The position numbers and the translations under genes are program-made. The notes under the pieces were generated by a model. The model did no database searches. It saw only the letters and a program-made list of their open reading frames with translations, and had not been told where the DNA came from. Shown here in pieces: positions 47,841 to 59,000 of a stretch of 64,000 bases of DNA. This DNA comes from Apoda limacodes (Eukaryota; Arthropoda; Insecta; Lepidoptera; Limacodidae): assembly GCA_946406115.1 (NCBI GenBank), contig OX291542.1, positions 3,186,959-3,250,958 of the forward strand, in the 5' to 3' direction. Positions within the stretch are counted from its first letter, which is position 1; every line of letters starts with the position of its first letter.

Positions 47841-49436
47841 ATGAACGAAAACGTTTATAAAGAGTTAATTGCTAAGCGTGGTTCGATTAAAGGGTGCATA
47901 ACGAAATTTAAAAGTAATTTAGACACATTGTCAACATTGGAAAATATTTCCGCCATCGAAATAAGTAAACTTGCGATGAAGCTAACAAGATTTGAAGCGC
48001 TGTTCATTGAATTTGACGAGCTGCAGGGTCAACTGGAAGTTCAAAACGTAGAAAATCTTACAACCGAGCTAGCCGCTCGTGATTTCATAGAACAGGATTT
48101 CTACCACTGTATTGCGACGGCACAAGGCTTAATTAATGCTTACTCACCGCCGAACCCTTGCGAACAGTCAAAGTCTTCAGCTTCCACTAGTCAGTGCCAT
48201 TTCAACGACGACTGCGACTCTTTAGGATTTAGACTGCCGATTATAAAAATTCCCAATTTTGACGGCACATATTACAAATGGCTTGAGTTTAAAGAAATGT
48301 TTAGCTCGCTTGTACACGACAACATTAAAATAAAGAAGGTTCACAAATTCCATTATTTAAATTCGTACTTAGAAGGTGAAGCGGCCCGAGTTATAGGCAA
48401 TTTAGAGGTAACAGAAAGCAATTATACCGAAGCTTGGCAAATTTTATGCAAACGTTATGATAATAAAAGACAATTAATAAATAATCATCTAAAATCCTTA
48501 TTTAGTGTAGAAACAGTGGAAGCCACCGATAAGTCACTGAGATTCATTATCGATCATTTGAATAAAAACTTACGGGCTCTTAGCACTTTGGGGCTTCCTA
48601 CTGATAAGTGGGATGTCCTAATTATTTACATAATGTCAGCAAAGTTAGACAGTAACACGTGCTTTAAATGGGAGGAACACAGAAACTCGTTACCTGATAT
48701 ACCGACCCTTGATAGCTTTTTTAGTTTTTTGAAAAATCGCGCCGACGTGCTAGAAACTGTTCGCTGTAACAAACAAGATGCGTCTAGTTCTAGAAAATCT
48801 ATTCAGCCAGTTCAGCCGGCACTAGGAAGTAAATTTCAGCCAAAAGCTCAAACAAAAGCTTTGGTCACTACTAGTCAATCATTTTCCACTTCTTCAAATC
48901 CTTTTCAATGCCCGGGTTGTAATGACAACCATCGTCTTTATGAGTGTTCGGCGTTTAAGACAAAAACGCAGGAAGAAAGGCTTTCTCTTGTAAATACTAT
49001 GAAGTTATGCCAAAATTGTTTACGACGAGGTCACGACGTCTCTCGTTGCCGACTTCCCGGCTCATGTAAGCTATGCAAAAAACGGCACAACACTCTGCTA
49101 CACAAGTCGGATAACAATAATGTGTTAAACAAATCCGAGACCCTTACTATGTCAGCTATTTCCTCCCCCGAAATATTATTGTGCACTGCCAAAGTCGATA
49201 TTTCCAACCCTGTCACTAAAAACACTATCACAGTCCGAGCCTTATTGGACAGCGGGAGCCAGTCTTCTTTTATAACCGAAGAAGTTAAGCAAAGGTTAAA
49301 CCTGGATCCTCAGCCATCTACTACTAGCATTGTAGGTATCGGTGACACACCACTTAATTTTAATACCGTGCGTTGCGCTCTTCATCTAGCTTCCAAAAAC
49401 ACTTCCTTTAGTGTAATTTTTTCCTGTCTGGTTTAA
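47841..49436 (+). CDS. BEL/Pao Gag and protease, ended by a premature stop
   Basis: Frame open from 47763; ATG 47841 (MNENVYKELI) is the likely start. The DUF1759-type Gag region is marked by YYKWLEFKEMFSSLV and YLEGEAARVI. Two CCHC-type knuckles follow (CPGCNDNHRLYEC and CQNCLRRGHDVSRC, with a third CKLCKKRH remnant). The protease is marked by ALLDSGSQSSF with its catalytic Asp. The frame stops at 49434-49436, but the same frame continues directly as the RT region, so this is a nonsense mutation and not the natural end. Confidence 0.9.
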   Translation: MNENVYKELIAKRGSIKGCITKFKSNLDTLSTLENISAIEISKLAMKLTRFEALFIEFDELQGQLEVQNVENLTTELAARDFIEQDFYHCIATAQGLINAYSPPNPCEQSKSSASTSQCHFNDDCDSLGFRLPIIKIPNFDGTYYKWLEFKEMFSSLVHDNIKIKKVHKFHYLNSYLEGEAARVIGNLEVTESNYTEAWQILCKRYDNKRQLINNHLKSLFSVETVEATDKSLRFIIDHLNKNLRALSTLGLPTDKWDVLIIYIMSAKLDSNTCFKWEEHRNSLPDIPTLDSFFSFLKNRADVLETVRCNKQDASSSRKSIQPVQPALGSKFQPKAQTKALVTTSQSFSTSSNPFQCPGCNDNHRLYECSAFKTKTQEERLSLVNTMKLCQNCLRRGHDVSRCRLPGSCKLCKKRHNTLLHKSDNNNVLNKSETLTMSAISSPEILLCTAKVDISNPVTKNTITVRALLDSGSQSSFITEEVKQRLNLDPQPSTTSIVGIGDTPLNFNTVRCALHLASKNTSFSVIFSCLV

Positions 49437-51545
49437 CCTAAAATTTCAGGAAAGCTGCCTAAAGTCGCACTTGACATCCAACATCTCAATTTAACTAATA
49501 TTTCATTAGCAGACCCCAGTTTTAATGAGCCTTCCCCTATCGATATGCTCATCGGTGCCGACCTATTTTGGGATTTAGTAGGTTCAGAGCAGCACTCATT
49601 AGGTGAGAAGAACCCTATTCTACGGAGTTCCAAGCTTGGGTGGCTCATCGCAGGTCCCATGCTACCTATAACAAAACGAACAGGTAATCAATCTGTACAT
49701 TGCAATTTCTTATCTACAGGCGATAGCAACCTAAATGATGAGCTAACTAAGTTTTGGGAGTTAGAAAGCTTTCCAAAGGCTCATCCTCTCACTGCAGAGG
49801 AAAAACTCTGCGAACAACATTTTCTTGCTAATACTAGCCGATCTAGTGATGGTCGTTTCAACGTCGCTTTACCACTTTGTGAGGATAGAAACTGCCTAGG
49901 TAATTCTTATAACTTAGCTAAAAAGAGATTTTTAGGCCTAGAAGCTCGCTTAAAGAAAAGGCCAGGCTTAAAGAGGTCTTATTGCGATTTCATACACGAA
50001 TACGTTGAACTAGGCCATCTATCCGAAACGTCTATTCCAAAGCCTATCAATTCCTATTTTCTTCCACATCATCCTGTTATAAAGGAGCAAAGTGAGTCTA
50101 CTAAACTCCGCGTTGTCTTTGACGCATCAGCGCCCTCTAGTTCAGGCGTGTCTGTCAACGACATCCAATTGGTTGGAGCTAATATACAGGACTCATTATT
50201 TAATATTTTGATTCGATTTCGTCAGTATAAATATGTTTTATCCGGTAACATAGAGAAGATGTTCCGACAAATCAACGTAACAGAGCCGGATCGCGACTTA
50301 CAACTTATACTTTGGCGGGACAACGACTACGAACCCATACGAACACTACGTCTAAATACGGTGACCTACGGCTTCTCTAGCGCAAGCTTTCTAAGCACTA
50401 GATGCATTTGGCAACTTGGCGAAGAATGTGACGAGTGTACTATAAAAACCATCATACAAAATGATTTCTACTGTGATGATCTACTTACCGGTTCTAATTC
50501 TGAAAAAGAGTTACGTCACATTCAGAGTCGCGTGTCAAGCGAACTAGCCAAAGGTGCGTTCCATTTACGAAAATATCGATCAAATTTACCGGATCTTCTT
50601 TTTGCCGAATCTATTGATCTTGAAGAGAGCGACTTACTGATAAGCAGCTCCACTAGTACTTTAGGTATTGGTTGGATTCCCTCTTTAGATCAACTTCATT
50701 TCAACCTTCATTATGCGCCGACTGACGTCTTAACTAAGCGGTCAATATTATCGTCGACATTTAAAATCTTTGACCCTCTAGGATTACTTTCTCTATGTAC
50801 CATTAAACCGAAAATAATCCTACAAGAGTTATGGGCACTTAAATTAGACTGGGACGAACCAGTACCCCAAAACATCCGGAATTCCTGGACAAAATTTGCT
50901 AAGCATTTAGCCATTGTTTCTAGTTTAAACGTTCAAAGAAATGTTTTGATTGACAACTCCACCCACATCGAAATGCATTGTTTTTGTGACGCATCACAGC
51001 GAGCTTACGGTGCTACTATATACCTATGTTCGCTAAATAAAGAAGGTAGAGTAGAAGTCAATTTATTATGTGCTAAAGCGCGTGTCGCACCTATTAAACC
51101 TATCACTATACCTCGCTTAGAACTCTGCGGAGCTTTACTAGCGGCTGAATTGAGCTCTACAGTGACAAAGGCTCTACGCTGCTCCATAGATCGTCACGTG
51201 TATTGGACAGACTCAAATGTGGTCTTAGGCTGGTTGCGATCACCTCATAAAACCAAGACATTTGTCGCCAACCGAGTAGCCGCAATAAACGAGCTCACCG
51301 ACTCTACTGCCTGGCGCTACTTACCTTCTTCTTCCAATCCAGCCGATCTTGCTTCTCGTGGAGTAGATCCACAATGCGTAGGTGACTCTACTATATGGAC
51401 CACCATTCTTGTCCCTACCAGAGTCTTCGTGGCCGCTTCTAGAATCTACACGAAGAGACAAATTGCCACAGGCCGAAGTCCAGTCTACCTTGGTGGCGGA
51501 AGTTGCATCTCCGCTGCAAGACAATCAGTCTTTCAATCTTTATAA
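49437..51545 (+). pseudogene. BEL/Pao reverse transcriptase and RNase H region
   Basis: In the same frame as Gag and protease. RT motifs: LRVVFDASAPS, GNIEKMFRQI, then the catalytic YCDD at 50469-50480. RNase H motifs: HCFCDASQRAYGA, RLELCGALLAAEL and YWTDSNVVLGW, with PADLASRG near the end. The frame is lost near 51395; the continuation is in the next frame (51382-51696). Confidence 0.88.
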
Positions 51546-53059
51546 AATTTCTAGGCTAACAACGATGCAACGGGTCTATGCTAGAGTCTTGCGATTTTCA
51601 CATAATTATTTATTAGAACGGTCTGAGAAATATAAAAATTCCTATAATAAATTGTATGACTCAGACAAACTCCCTGTGAGTTACAATAAAAGTTAAAGAA
51701 TTAAACAAAGCTCAAAAAACCTTAATTAAAATAGCTCAAATGCAATGTTTTCAAAATGAGTTAAATCAATTACGTAAAAACTTACCAATTAAATCCCAAG
51801 CTACTCTACTGTCCCTCAACCCCTTTATAGACACGGAAGGAATATTACGAGTAGGCGGACGATTTCCCTCTTCTTCTTACAGCTATGACAAAAGACACCC
51901 TATCATACTAAAGGCTGACCACCATCTCACAAAACTATTGTTTGAGCTAGAACATAAACGTTTAATGCATGCTGGGCCGCAGCATCTCCTCGCTTCTATC
52001 AGAGAACAATATTGGCCTATCGGAGGACGCAACTTAGCCAGACGTATAGCTCGTAATTGCGTTACCTGTCGCCGCTTCAAGGCTCAGTCAATGTCTAACG
52101 TAATGGGTAACTTACCTTCAGAGCGAGTGGAGCCAAGCTATCCTTTTATTACTGTAGGTACTGACTTTGCCGGTCCATTTTTGATCACTGATCGCAAGGG
52201 TCGAGGTTGCAAAATAAGTAAATGTTACTTGTGCATATTTGTATGCTTCAGATATAAATGCATACATTTAGAAGCCGTTAGTGACTTGTCTAAAGACGCA
52301 TTCATTTTAACCTTAAAAAGATTTATAGCTCGAAGGGGCGTGCCTAAAGAAATATACTGTGACAATGGTAGCAATTTTGTTGCAGCTGCAAAAGAAATAA
52401 AAACATTTTTTCAGTTATAAGGTGACTCCATCAGTGACTTTGCAGCTTGTCAGGGAATTGAATTCCGCTTTTCAGCACCATACGCTCCTCACTTTGGAGG
52501 CCTCTGGGAGGCTAGGGTCAAATCAGCAAAGTTCCATTTGCGTAGGATTTTAGGGAACACACATCTTACCTTCGAGGAATTATCTTCTTTGTTTGCACAA
52601 ATAGAAGCTATCCTTAACAGCCGTCCCCTGTGTCCTCTCAGCCCATCTCCTGACGACTTCTATCCGCTTACTCCGGGACACTTTTTGATAGGCAGGCCGC
52701 TTACATCTATGCCGTCGCCGAGCATCCTACACTACAACACCCATCGACTTGAAAAATTCCAGCGACTAGAACAAATTAGACAGCATTTTTGGAAACGATG
52801 GGCCAGCGAATATGTCTCGGAGTTGCAGCAACGCACAAAATGGCGCACAAGGAGCATGGACTTAAGACTGAATGACCTAGTTGTCCTGAAGGAAGATAAT
52901 ATCCCCCCGTTGTGCTGGCGACTAGGAAGGATCAGCAAACTTTATCCTGGGCCCGACGGTGTTCCCCGCGTCGCAGATGTCACCACAGCAAATGGCATCC
53001 TAAGGAGAGCCCTTAATCGTCTGTGTCTCCTTCCGAACCCTGAGACTCAAGAACCTTGA
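51546..53059 (+). pseudogene. BEL/Pao integrase region
   Basis: After a second frame change near 51690, frame 51740-52420 holds the integrase zinc-binding motif (HKRLMHAGPQHLL ... CVTC) and the catalytic core (VGTDFAGPF, YCDNGSNFV). A stop at 52418-52420 interrupts it; the same frame resumes and contains FGGLWEARVKSAK, the third acidic residue region, and the DUF5641-like C-terminus (PGHFLIGRPL, WKRWASEYVSELQQR) to 53059. Confidence 0.88.
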
Positions 53060-53078
53060 AAGCTCTACATCTTTCAAC

Positions 53079-53089
53079 GGGCGGGAGGA
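53079..53089 (+). other. Polypurine tract of the BEL/Pao element
   Basis: GGGCGGGAGGA directly precedes the 3' LTR, the position of plus-strand priming. Confidence 0.75.
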
Positions 53090-53359
53090 TGTCTGCGCCA
53101 TATTATTTGTCAACCGGAAACCGTCAACAAGGCATCTTCAAACTAGTTTTAAGTACACACATTCTATATACCAATTAGAACTCCACACGCTACATACGTC
53201 ATACTTTTACACCAATCATACATCAAACACTTACCACAAGCTGTCATACACACTCACTCGAACAAAACCCCGACGCCATAACGCTTCTATTTATTTTTAT
53301 TATCAAATTATATAACATAATTGTTAAAAACTGCATTTTCCTTTGTATCCTCATATACA
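53090..53359 (+). repeat. 3' LTR of the BEL/Pao element
   Basis: Nearly identical to the 5' LTR. Followed by the CTACT target duplication. Confidence 0.95.
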
Positions 53360-53364
53360 CTACT

Positions 53365-54429
53365 TTACATACCAAATTTCATTTTCTTGGACTTCAAGAA
53401 GTACTCTTAAGGATTTTGATAATCATCAGTGAGTCGGTGACGAAATCGTGGTTTTTTAGATGTATATTAAATCTAAAGTATAAGAGCTATGTAATTGAAG
53501 CCTTAAGTGTACTAAAGACATTATATTCCGAGAATTTTGTTCATCTGGTATAATCGAAACCTAAGTTATAAGGGTTTCAAAAACGACGAAGCGCTACGAA
53601 AAAAGGTAGGTAGTGCCCTTGCGCTTCGGTTGGCTTATCTCGGCGGGGGCACTACCGTGCTCCCAGATATAATGATCGAAAATAGTTTATTTCACTTATT
53701 AATAATTTTCACTTATTAATATTTTTGAAATTAACTTTTTAAATAATGAAAATTCAATATATCGAATGGTGTCGCTAGTTAGGCTGGGTCAGTCACAAAA
53801 ATTACAATTGAGGTCGGTACTGACACATAAGGTACAGGTACAGAACTGACACATAAGGTACAACATAAACATTGAGTCGAATCGCAGGCCGGTATTAACG
53901 ACTTCTGTTGAAAACGATGGTTTATTATTGGTTAACAGGTACCCTACTCTACAGTACTGACCTCTAGTAGATAGTAAACATTCTAATTGAATTTCAATTT
54001 TAAGTGTCTTGTTAGCTCGTTCTCTTTTCAGTGGCACGAGCAGCTGAATGCGGCATCACTTAGTTTTTAATTGAATATACATATATTAAACAAAACACAA
54101 CAACTTTTATTGTTTTATTTTTGCACACGTAATATAAAAATATACTATAAATAACATAAATTGTACAGTCCATGATATAATACTGATTTTCGTTAATTCC
54201 TTAAATTCTAATTTAGCAAACTTCAGTGGAATGCAAAACAGTTCTCTTTATGATTTCTGCAGGATTTATTGATTTTCCAAAATGTTTGCTAGAAAATCGC
54301 TCATATAAACAAATACAATAATAAAATAGCCGGGGAAACCTCCTTTCTACTATGCCACGAGGATTTATTTGGCCCGTGCAAATATTACGATTCATGCTAT
54401 GTAACTTGTTAACATTTAAGCTGGTGTCC
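53365..54429. other. Intergenic DNA, no gene seen
   Basis: AT-rich. A GC-richer patch at 53585-53675 with GCGCTTCG and GGCGGGGGCACTACCG could be a SINE head but was not classified. Confidence 0.4.
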
Positions 54430-54625
54430 AATGGTCGACATAGGCCTCCGTATAATATCCTGCGGCCCTATTATCAGTCCACGTAATGAATGGCCGTACG
54501 ACATTACATTTTTGCATCGCGGTCCACTCTTGAGCCTCCCTTCCCTATCCTATATTAGTTCTATGAGGCATGTGGCCTGCCAGTTGCCACCTCAGCTTGC
54601 TACTAACCCCTAGTTCTACGAATTT
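54430..54625 (-). repeat. RTE-like LINE fragment
   Basis: Minus-strand translation gives a broken KLRWQLAGHM motif followed by an R-rich stretch, resembling the C-terminal KW-x-WAGH-x-R region of RTE-type ORF2. Short and frameshifted. Confidence 0.45.
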
Positions 54626-54904
54626 TCTGATTATAAGACAATCATTTGCTGAGATAGTCACTTTGTAGTAGACATGCACGGTAGAAGACAGAAAGTAGTC
54701 TGGGGACAGTCTCATCAAATACATCAGTACAATAGTCAGGTCACATGAACAGAAGTTAGTATAGATCCCTCAAACAGGCCGTGCTCATGGCTAGAAGCCG
54801 TCAGTTCTCTAGTAATCTCCCCTTTGTTGCCCATGGTACACCCGCGTAGTTCACCTAGGAAATTTACGTGACGTATTAAATGGATGGCCTTATTCAGGAG
54901 TTCA

Positions 54905-55575
54905 TTTCAAATGACAGCTGTCAAACTAAAGGGCTGTATCTCCGGAACTACTGCGGCTCGATTCCGTTAAATGACAGGTAACAATTCTCGTTTGAAATCC
55001 ACAGAAATAAGATGTACATTGCGCATTTGAAATGACGTATGAAATTCATCGATTGTCGCGAAACCGTAATGTATATCTTATTTCTTTCAAAAAAGGTTAG
55101 CAATCTTTTACGGACCCGCTGATCCGTAAACGGTGTTTCATTCGAACTCATCAGGATCTTCATTTTGGATGAAAGCTGTCAAACTATATACGTAATAATA
55201 ATATAACTAAGTGTAATAATTTTATTTGAATTTTTGCCTGGTATTTAGTTATCATGGTGAAATTAGTTTCGTGATCACAATTATCAGGAAATGCAATATC
55301 GGAAGGTTCTCAATTCCGGGACTGATTTCAGAAAGACAGATGATTTTGCATTAGTAATATTAATCCATATTAATATTATAAATGTTAAAGTCTGTTTGTT
55401 GGTTTTCCTACTATAACTCGGCAACGGAACAACTGATTGCCGAGATTTTTTGCACAGGGATAGCTTATAAATTTATAGTTTAACAGTTGTCATCTAAAAT
55501 AAAGATCTATCATCCAAAGAAACACCTAGTCTACGATTTGTAGTTTCGGAGATATAGCCCTGAAAAAATTGACTG
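54905..55575 (+). repeat. Dispersed repeat related to the 102-bp tandem unit
   Basis: TGACAGCTGTCAAACTAAAG with GCTGTATCTCCGGAACTACT near 54912-54950, and AACACCTAGTCTACGATTTG with TTTCGGAGATATAGCCCTG near 55525-55565, parallel the units at 5722-6065. The start of the second block (55380-55450) carries a TAATATTATAAATGTTAAAG and CTCGGCAACGGAAC phrase common in lepidopteran repeats. Confidence 0.55.
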
Positions 55576-56060
55576 TTGCCATCCAGGCCCAGGTAACCTA
55601 CGCAAATGGACCACGGGTAAATTCTTTTCGCTTATTACCAGGCGTGGTTTACCAGGTGATCCACGGGTAATTTTTTTTATACGTCGTGCTAGGTGAACTT
55701 CGCGGGTGTACCATGGGCAACATAGGTAATCTCCGTTTATTTCCTACGGACCAACTGAACGGCACAACTAGTTGTTCCTCTAGGTACTGAATGGTACACA
55801 ACACCTACGCAATCATATAAATATAAAATAATATACTTGAAAACGATAATTATTAATAGTTTCATAATCGTCTACCAGGCGATAGTAAGTACTGATAGGT
55901 CAGTTAGCAAGGCGGTTGCCGTTGTTTCGGAAAAACTGAAAATCTACGTTTTAAGTAGATTACAAGTTTGTGAATATATAATATACAATTTAGCTAAAGC
56001 AAATTATTAATAGGTTAGTAATTTGTCTTTCTATACTTTAATTTTCCGTACGCCTTCGTT
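55576..56060. other. Intergenic DNA between repeats and the end of ZNF-C
   Basis: No gene seen. ACCACGGGTAA-like, ATCCACGGGTAA and ACCATGGGCAA phrases near 55605-55710 recur three times, suggesting a small degraded tandem repeat. Confidence 0.4.
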
Positions 56061-59000
56061 TTACCGTCCCTCTTCCTCGTTTTCATCTGCCCCTTTCCGT
56101 TTTTTGGGCGCGACAGACCGATGCACTCGCCGCACGTGCCGCGACAGACAGGAGTGCCAGCTGAACCTGGCGGAGCACCAACCGCACTTATACGGGGAGT
56201 CTGTTGTATGTAGCGCTACTATGTGACAGCGGAGTTTCGCGTGATTCTGGAATATAATTGTGATTATAGGTTTAATATATACAATAGAGTCGTAAATTAA
56301 TAACATAAGTACTATATGTTACAAGAAAATAAATACACATTCCTTTTGGGATACTGAATCTGGACAAAAAGTACCCTATGTGCTTATCCAGGACGCGTTT
56401 CAGACAAATATCGTCAAAAAAACTTTTACATTTATAACATTAGTGGTATTTCAAAATCATGCCATCCTTAAGTCTTCTTATTCAAGTCATTCTGTTAAAT
56501 ATAATTATTTTTGGACTTTACACACAGCGTTATCTTACCTCAAATTAAGCAAAGCTTGTACTATGGATACCAGACAACGGATACAAATACATATAAACGC
56601 CCAGACCCATCTATCGGTTCACCTTGGTTTTTTAATTTTTGATCGCCCATAGCTAAAAATAAATGTTAGAATGGGCATAAACTTTTTATGCAGTTATTAA
56701 GCTGGAACATTTTGTAATGAAAACAAATTTGGGCCACCATATTCAGCGTATGACATCACGTAAGGTTCTAAGCACTGGCGAATGTACCTGTCACTACCTA
56801 ATGATGACAGTCGTAGCCCACTAACCACCTCAAGCTCAGTTTTTCTGTTTGCGGATATTCCTTCCCAGATTATCCATGAGTCAGCACTAAAAGCAACCCA
56901 AATCATCTATGCACAACTGAGCAAAAAGCTCTCCCTTTCTTTGATTAACCTTATTTCTTCCATCATTTCCATATAACGTAATATTCGACTTATCGGTGAA
57001 GAGTATTTGGCTCCAACGTTGCTGAGTACACTGCAAATGAGTACGCGCAAACTGAAGGCGCGCTGCTCTCGAGTTAGTTTGGGACCATTGGCTGACTAAT
57101 GTGGTTACATGTCACAGTTCTTAGAACAGTTCGAGAGCTCACAGTCACTCCATAGAAGTCTAGAAGTTGGCTGGTTAGATAACGGTTTTTCCAGCTAGTC
57201 ATAAACCGGTCCTGCCCTTCAGTTATCACCCGAATTCCTGGTCTTCCTTGACGACGAACGAAGCCGCCAGTCTCGAAGTACCTCTGTTATACTCTTCGAA
57301 CACAAAAATGGTTTAAATGAAGTTGTGTACTCACATTTGTATTTACTAGTTGCTATGAAGCTATTATATGAGCTGAAATATGTGTAGATATGAGCCCATC
57401 TGTTTTTTTTTTTGTGATCTGTCTACTGCAGTTGACTAGCCATTACTGCTTCACCAGACTTTTGGGGCGAGACTGAATGAGTCTCAGCCCATATAGCGCC
57501 CAACGCTCAAGGGCTCCCCGCGGGGGGAGCCTCGGCTTGGATTGTCGCTCTTGGGGTCGTCCCTTCAACTATAATTCATAAATTTAACTCACAGCTCTTT
57601 GCGCACGTTCCAGGGACAGTAGTTGCGTTTTGCCTCCTCCCCAGACGGATATGCTATAGCTTAGAATAGACTGGCACAAGGTACAGTAAGCCATTTTGAG
57701 GGTATCAGTGTCAGCAGAATAACGTAGTTTTTTGAATATATATTATCTGTGCTTTCCAGTTAAGGTGGTTGTCGATATTTACACCAAGGTGATATTTGGG
57801 TGGACCTGATTAATATTGGACTTCAATAATTCAAAATATTTGAGTCACATGGTATCAAGGGGATGATTGTGGAGCAGATGTGTGCTTTAAGAGAGAAACT
57901 ATTGTGAGCAGGCTGTGTAGAAGTTGTCAGTGAGTAAGTCAAGTACGTAGTTTTCTTTAGATTGATAGTAAGTATATTTGCTTATAGCTACTGCATTACT
58001 AGACAAAGAGCTGATTCGGCATCTTTGAATACATGCGACCAATTTTTAACATTAATGAGTAACGCAGTGCCATTAGCATAGCTTATAATGGAACAGTTAG
58101 CGAGGGAGAGTTTGTATAGGGAATTAAAGTAAAAAAGAAAGAGAGTAGGTCCTAGGACCGAACCCTGGGGTACGCCGAATTCCAGAGGAGCATTATCACT
58201 AACAAACGATTCGATTTTAACACATTGTGTCCTATTACAACGATAATCTTTAAACATTTGCAATGCGTGTCCACGGATTCCCATACTTTCTATTTTCAAC
58301 AAGAGGTGTGGAATAGAGACAGAGTCAAACACTTTTGAGATCAAGGAAGACGCCTAGGCATTATTCTTTAGCAAGGATATCGACTATTTGATCGGTGAGC
58401 AAAGCCACAGCATCCTTCGTTGACTTACCATACCTGAATCCCATATGAATGAATGAAATGAAAATTGGTTGGGGCTAGAATTAAATTTTTTTCCAAATTT
58501 ATTTTAAGGCGGACGTTTAGAAGCTTCTTCAGAATTTTTGACAATGCTGGTAATATAGTTATTTTTAAATTGACTCATAGTTCAAGGTTATATTGTTTTT
58601 TAATGAAAACAATAATCAGAAAGATTAAAATCCAACCTAAATGAATTAAATTAATAATTAAATAAAATATTTCTTGAAAATAATGAAGAGCTTTAAATAA
58701 TCTTCTATTTTTTTCAGTATTCTGTATACGATTTTTAAACAATATCATACGAAAAAGATGACAGCTTCATAACGGGATAAAAACTTTTTGCTCATCCTTA
58801 GGGAGTGTATATACTTTTTATTGTAAATACATACATATTAAACATAGAACACACAGTCTTAAGGCAAACACAAATGTTTATCACATTCATGTTTGTCTTG
58901 TGCGGGAATCGAACAATCCCCACATTTCAGTCATTGCACACTGAGCCGAAGTTAATAAACGACCAATGCAAATTATAGTTTTCTTCGAAACAAATGATAT

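Larger units (their letters stand above)
46516..53359 (+). mobile_element. Complete BEL/Pao LTR retrotransposon with broken pol
   Basis: Bounded by LTRs of 277 and 270 bp that start TGTCTGCGCC and end CATATACA, with a 5-bp target duplication CTACT at 46511-46515 and 53360-53364. The LTRs differ by three substitutions and a 7-bp indel. In order: primer site, untranslated leader, Gag with zinc knuckles, protease, reverse transcriptase with YCDD, RNase H, integrase, polypurine tract. Two in-frame stops (49434-49436, 52418-52420) and two frame changes (about 51395 and about 51690) interrupt the polyprotein, so it is not autonomous as it stands. Confidence 0.95.
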
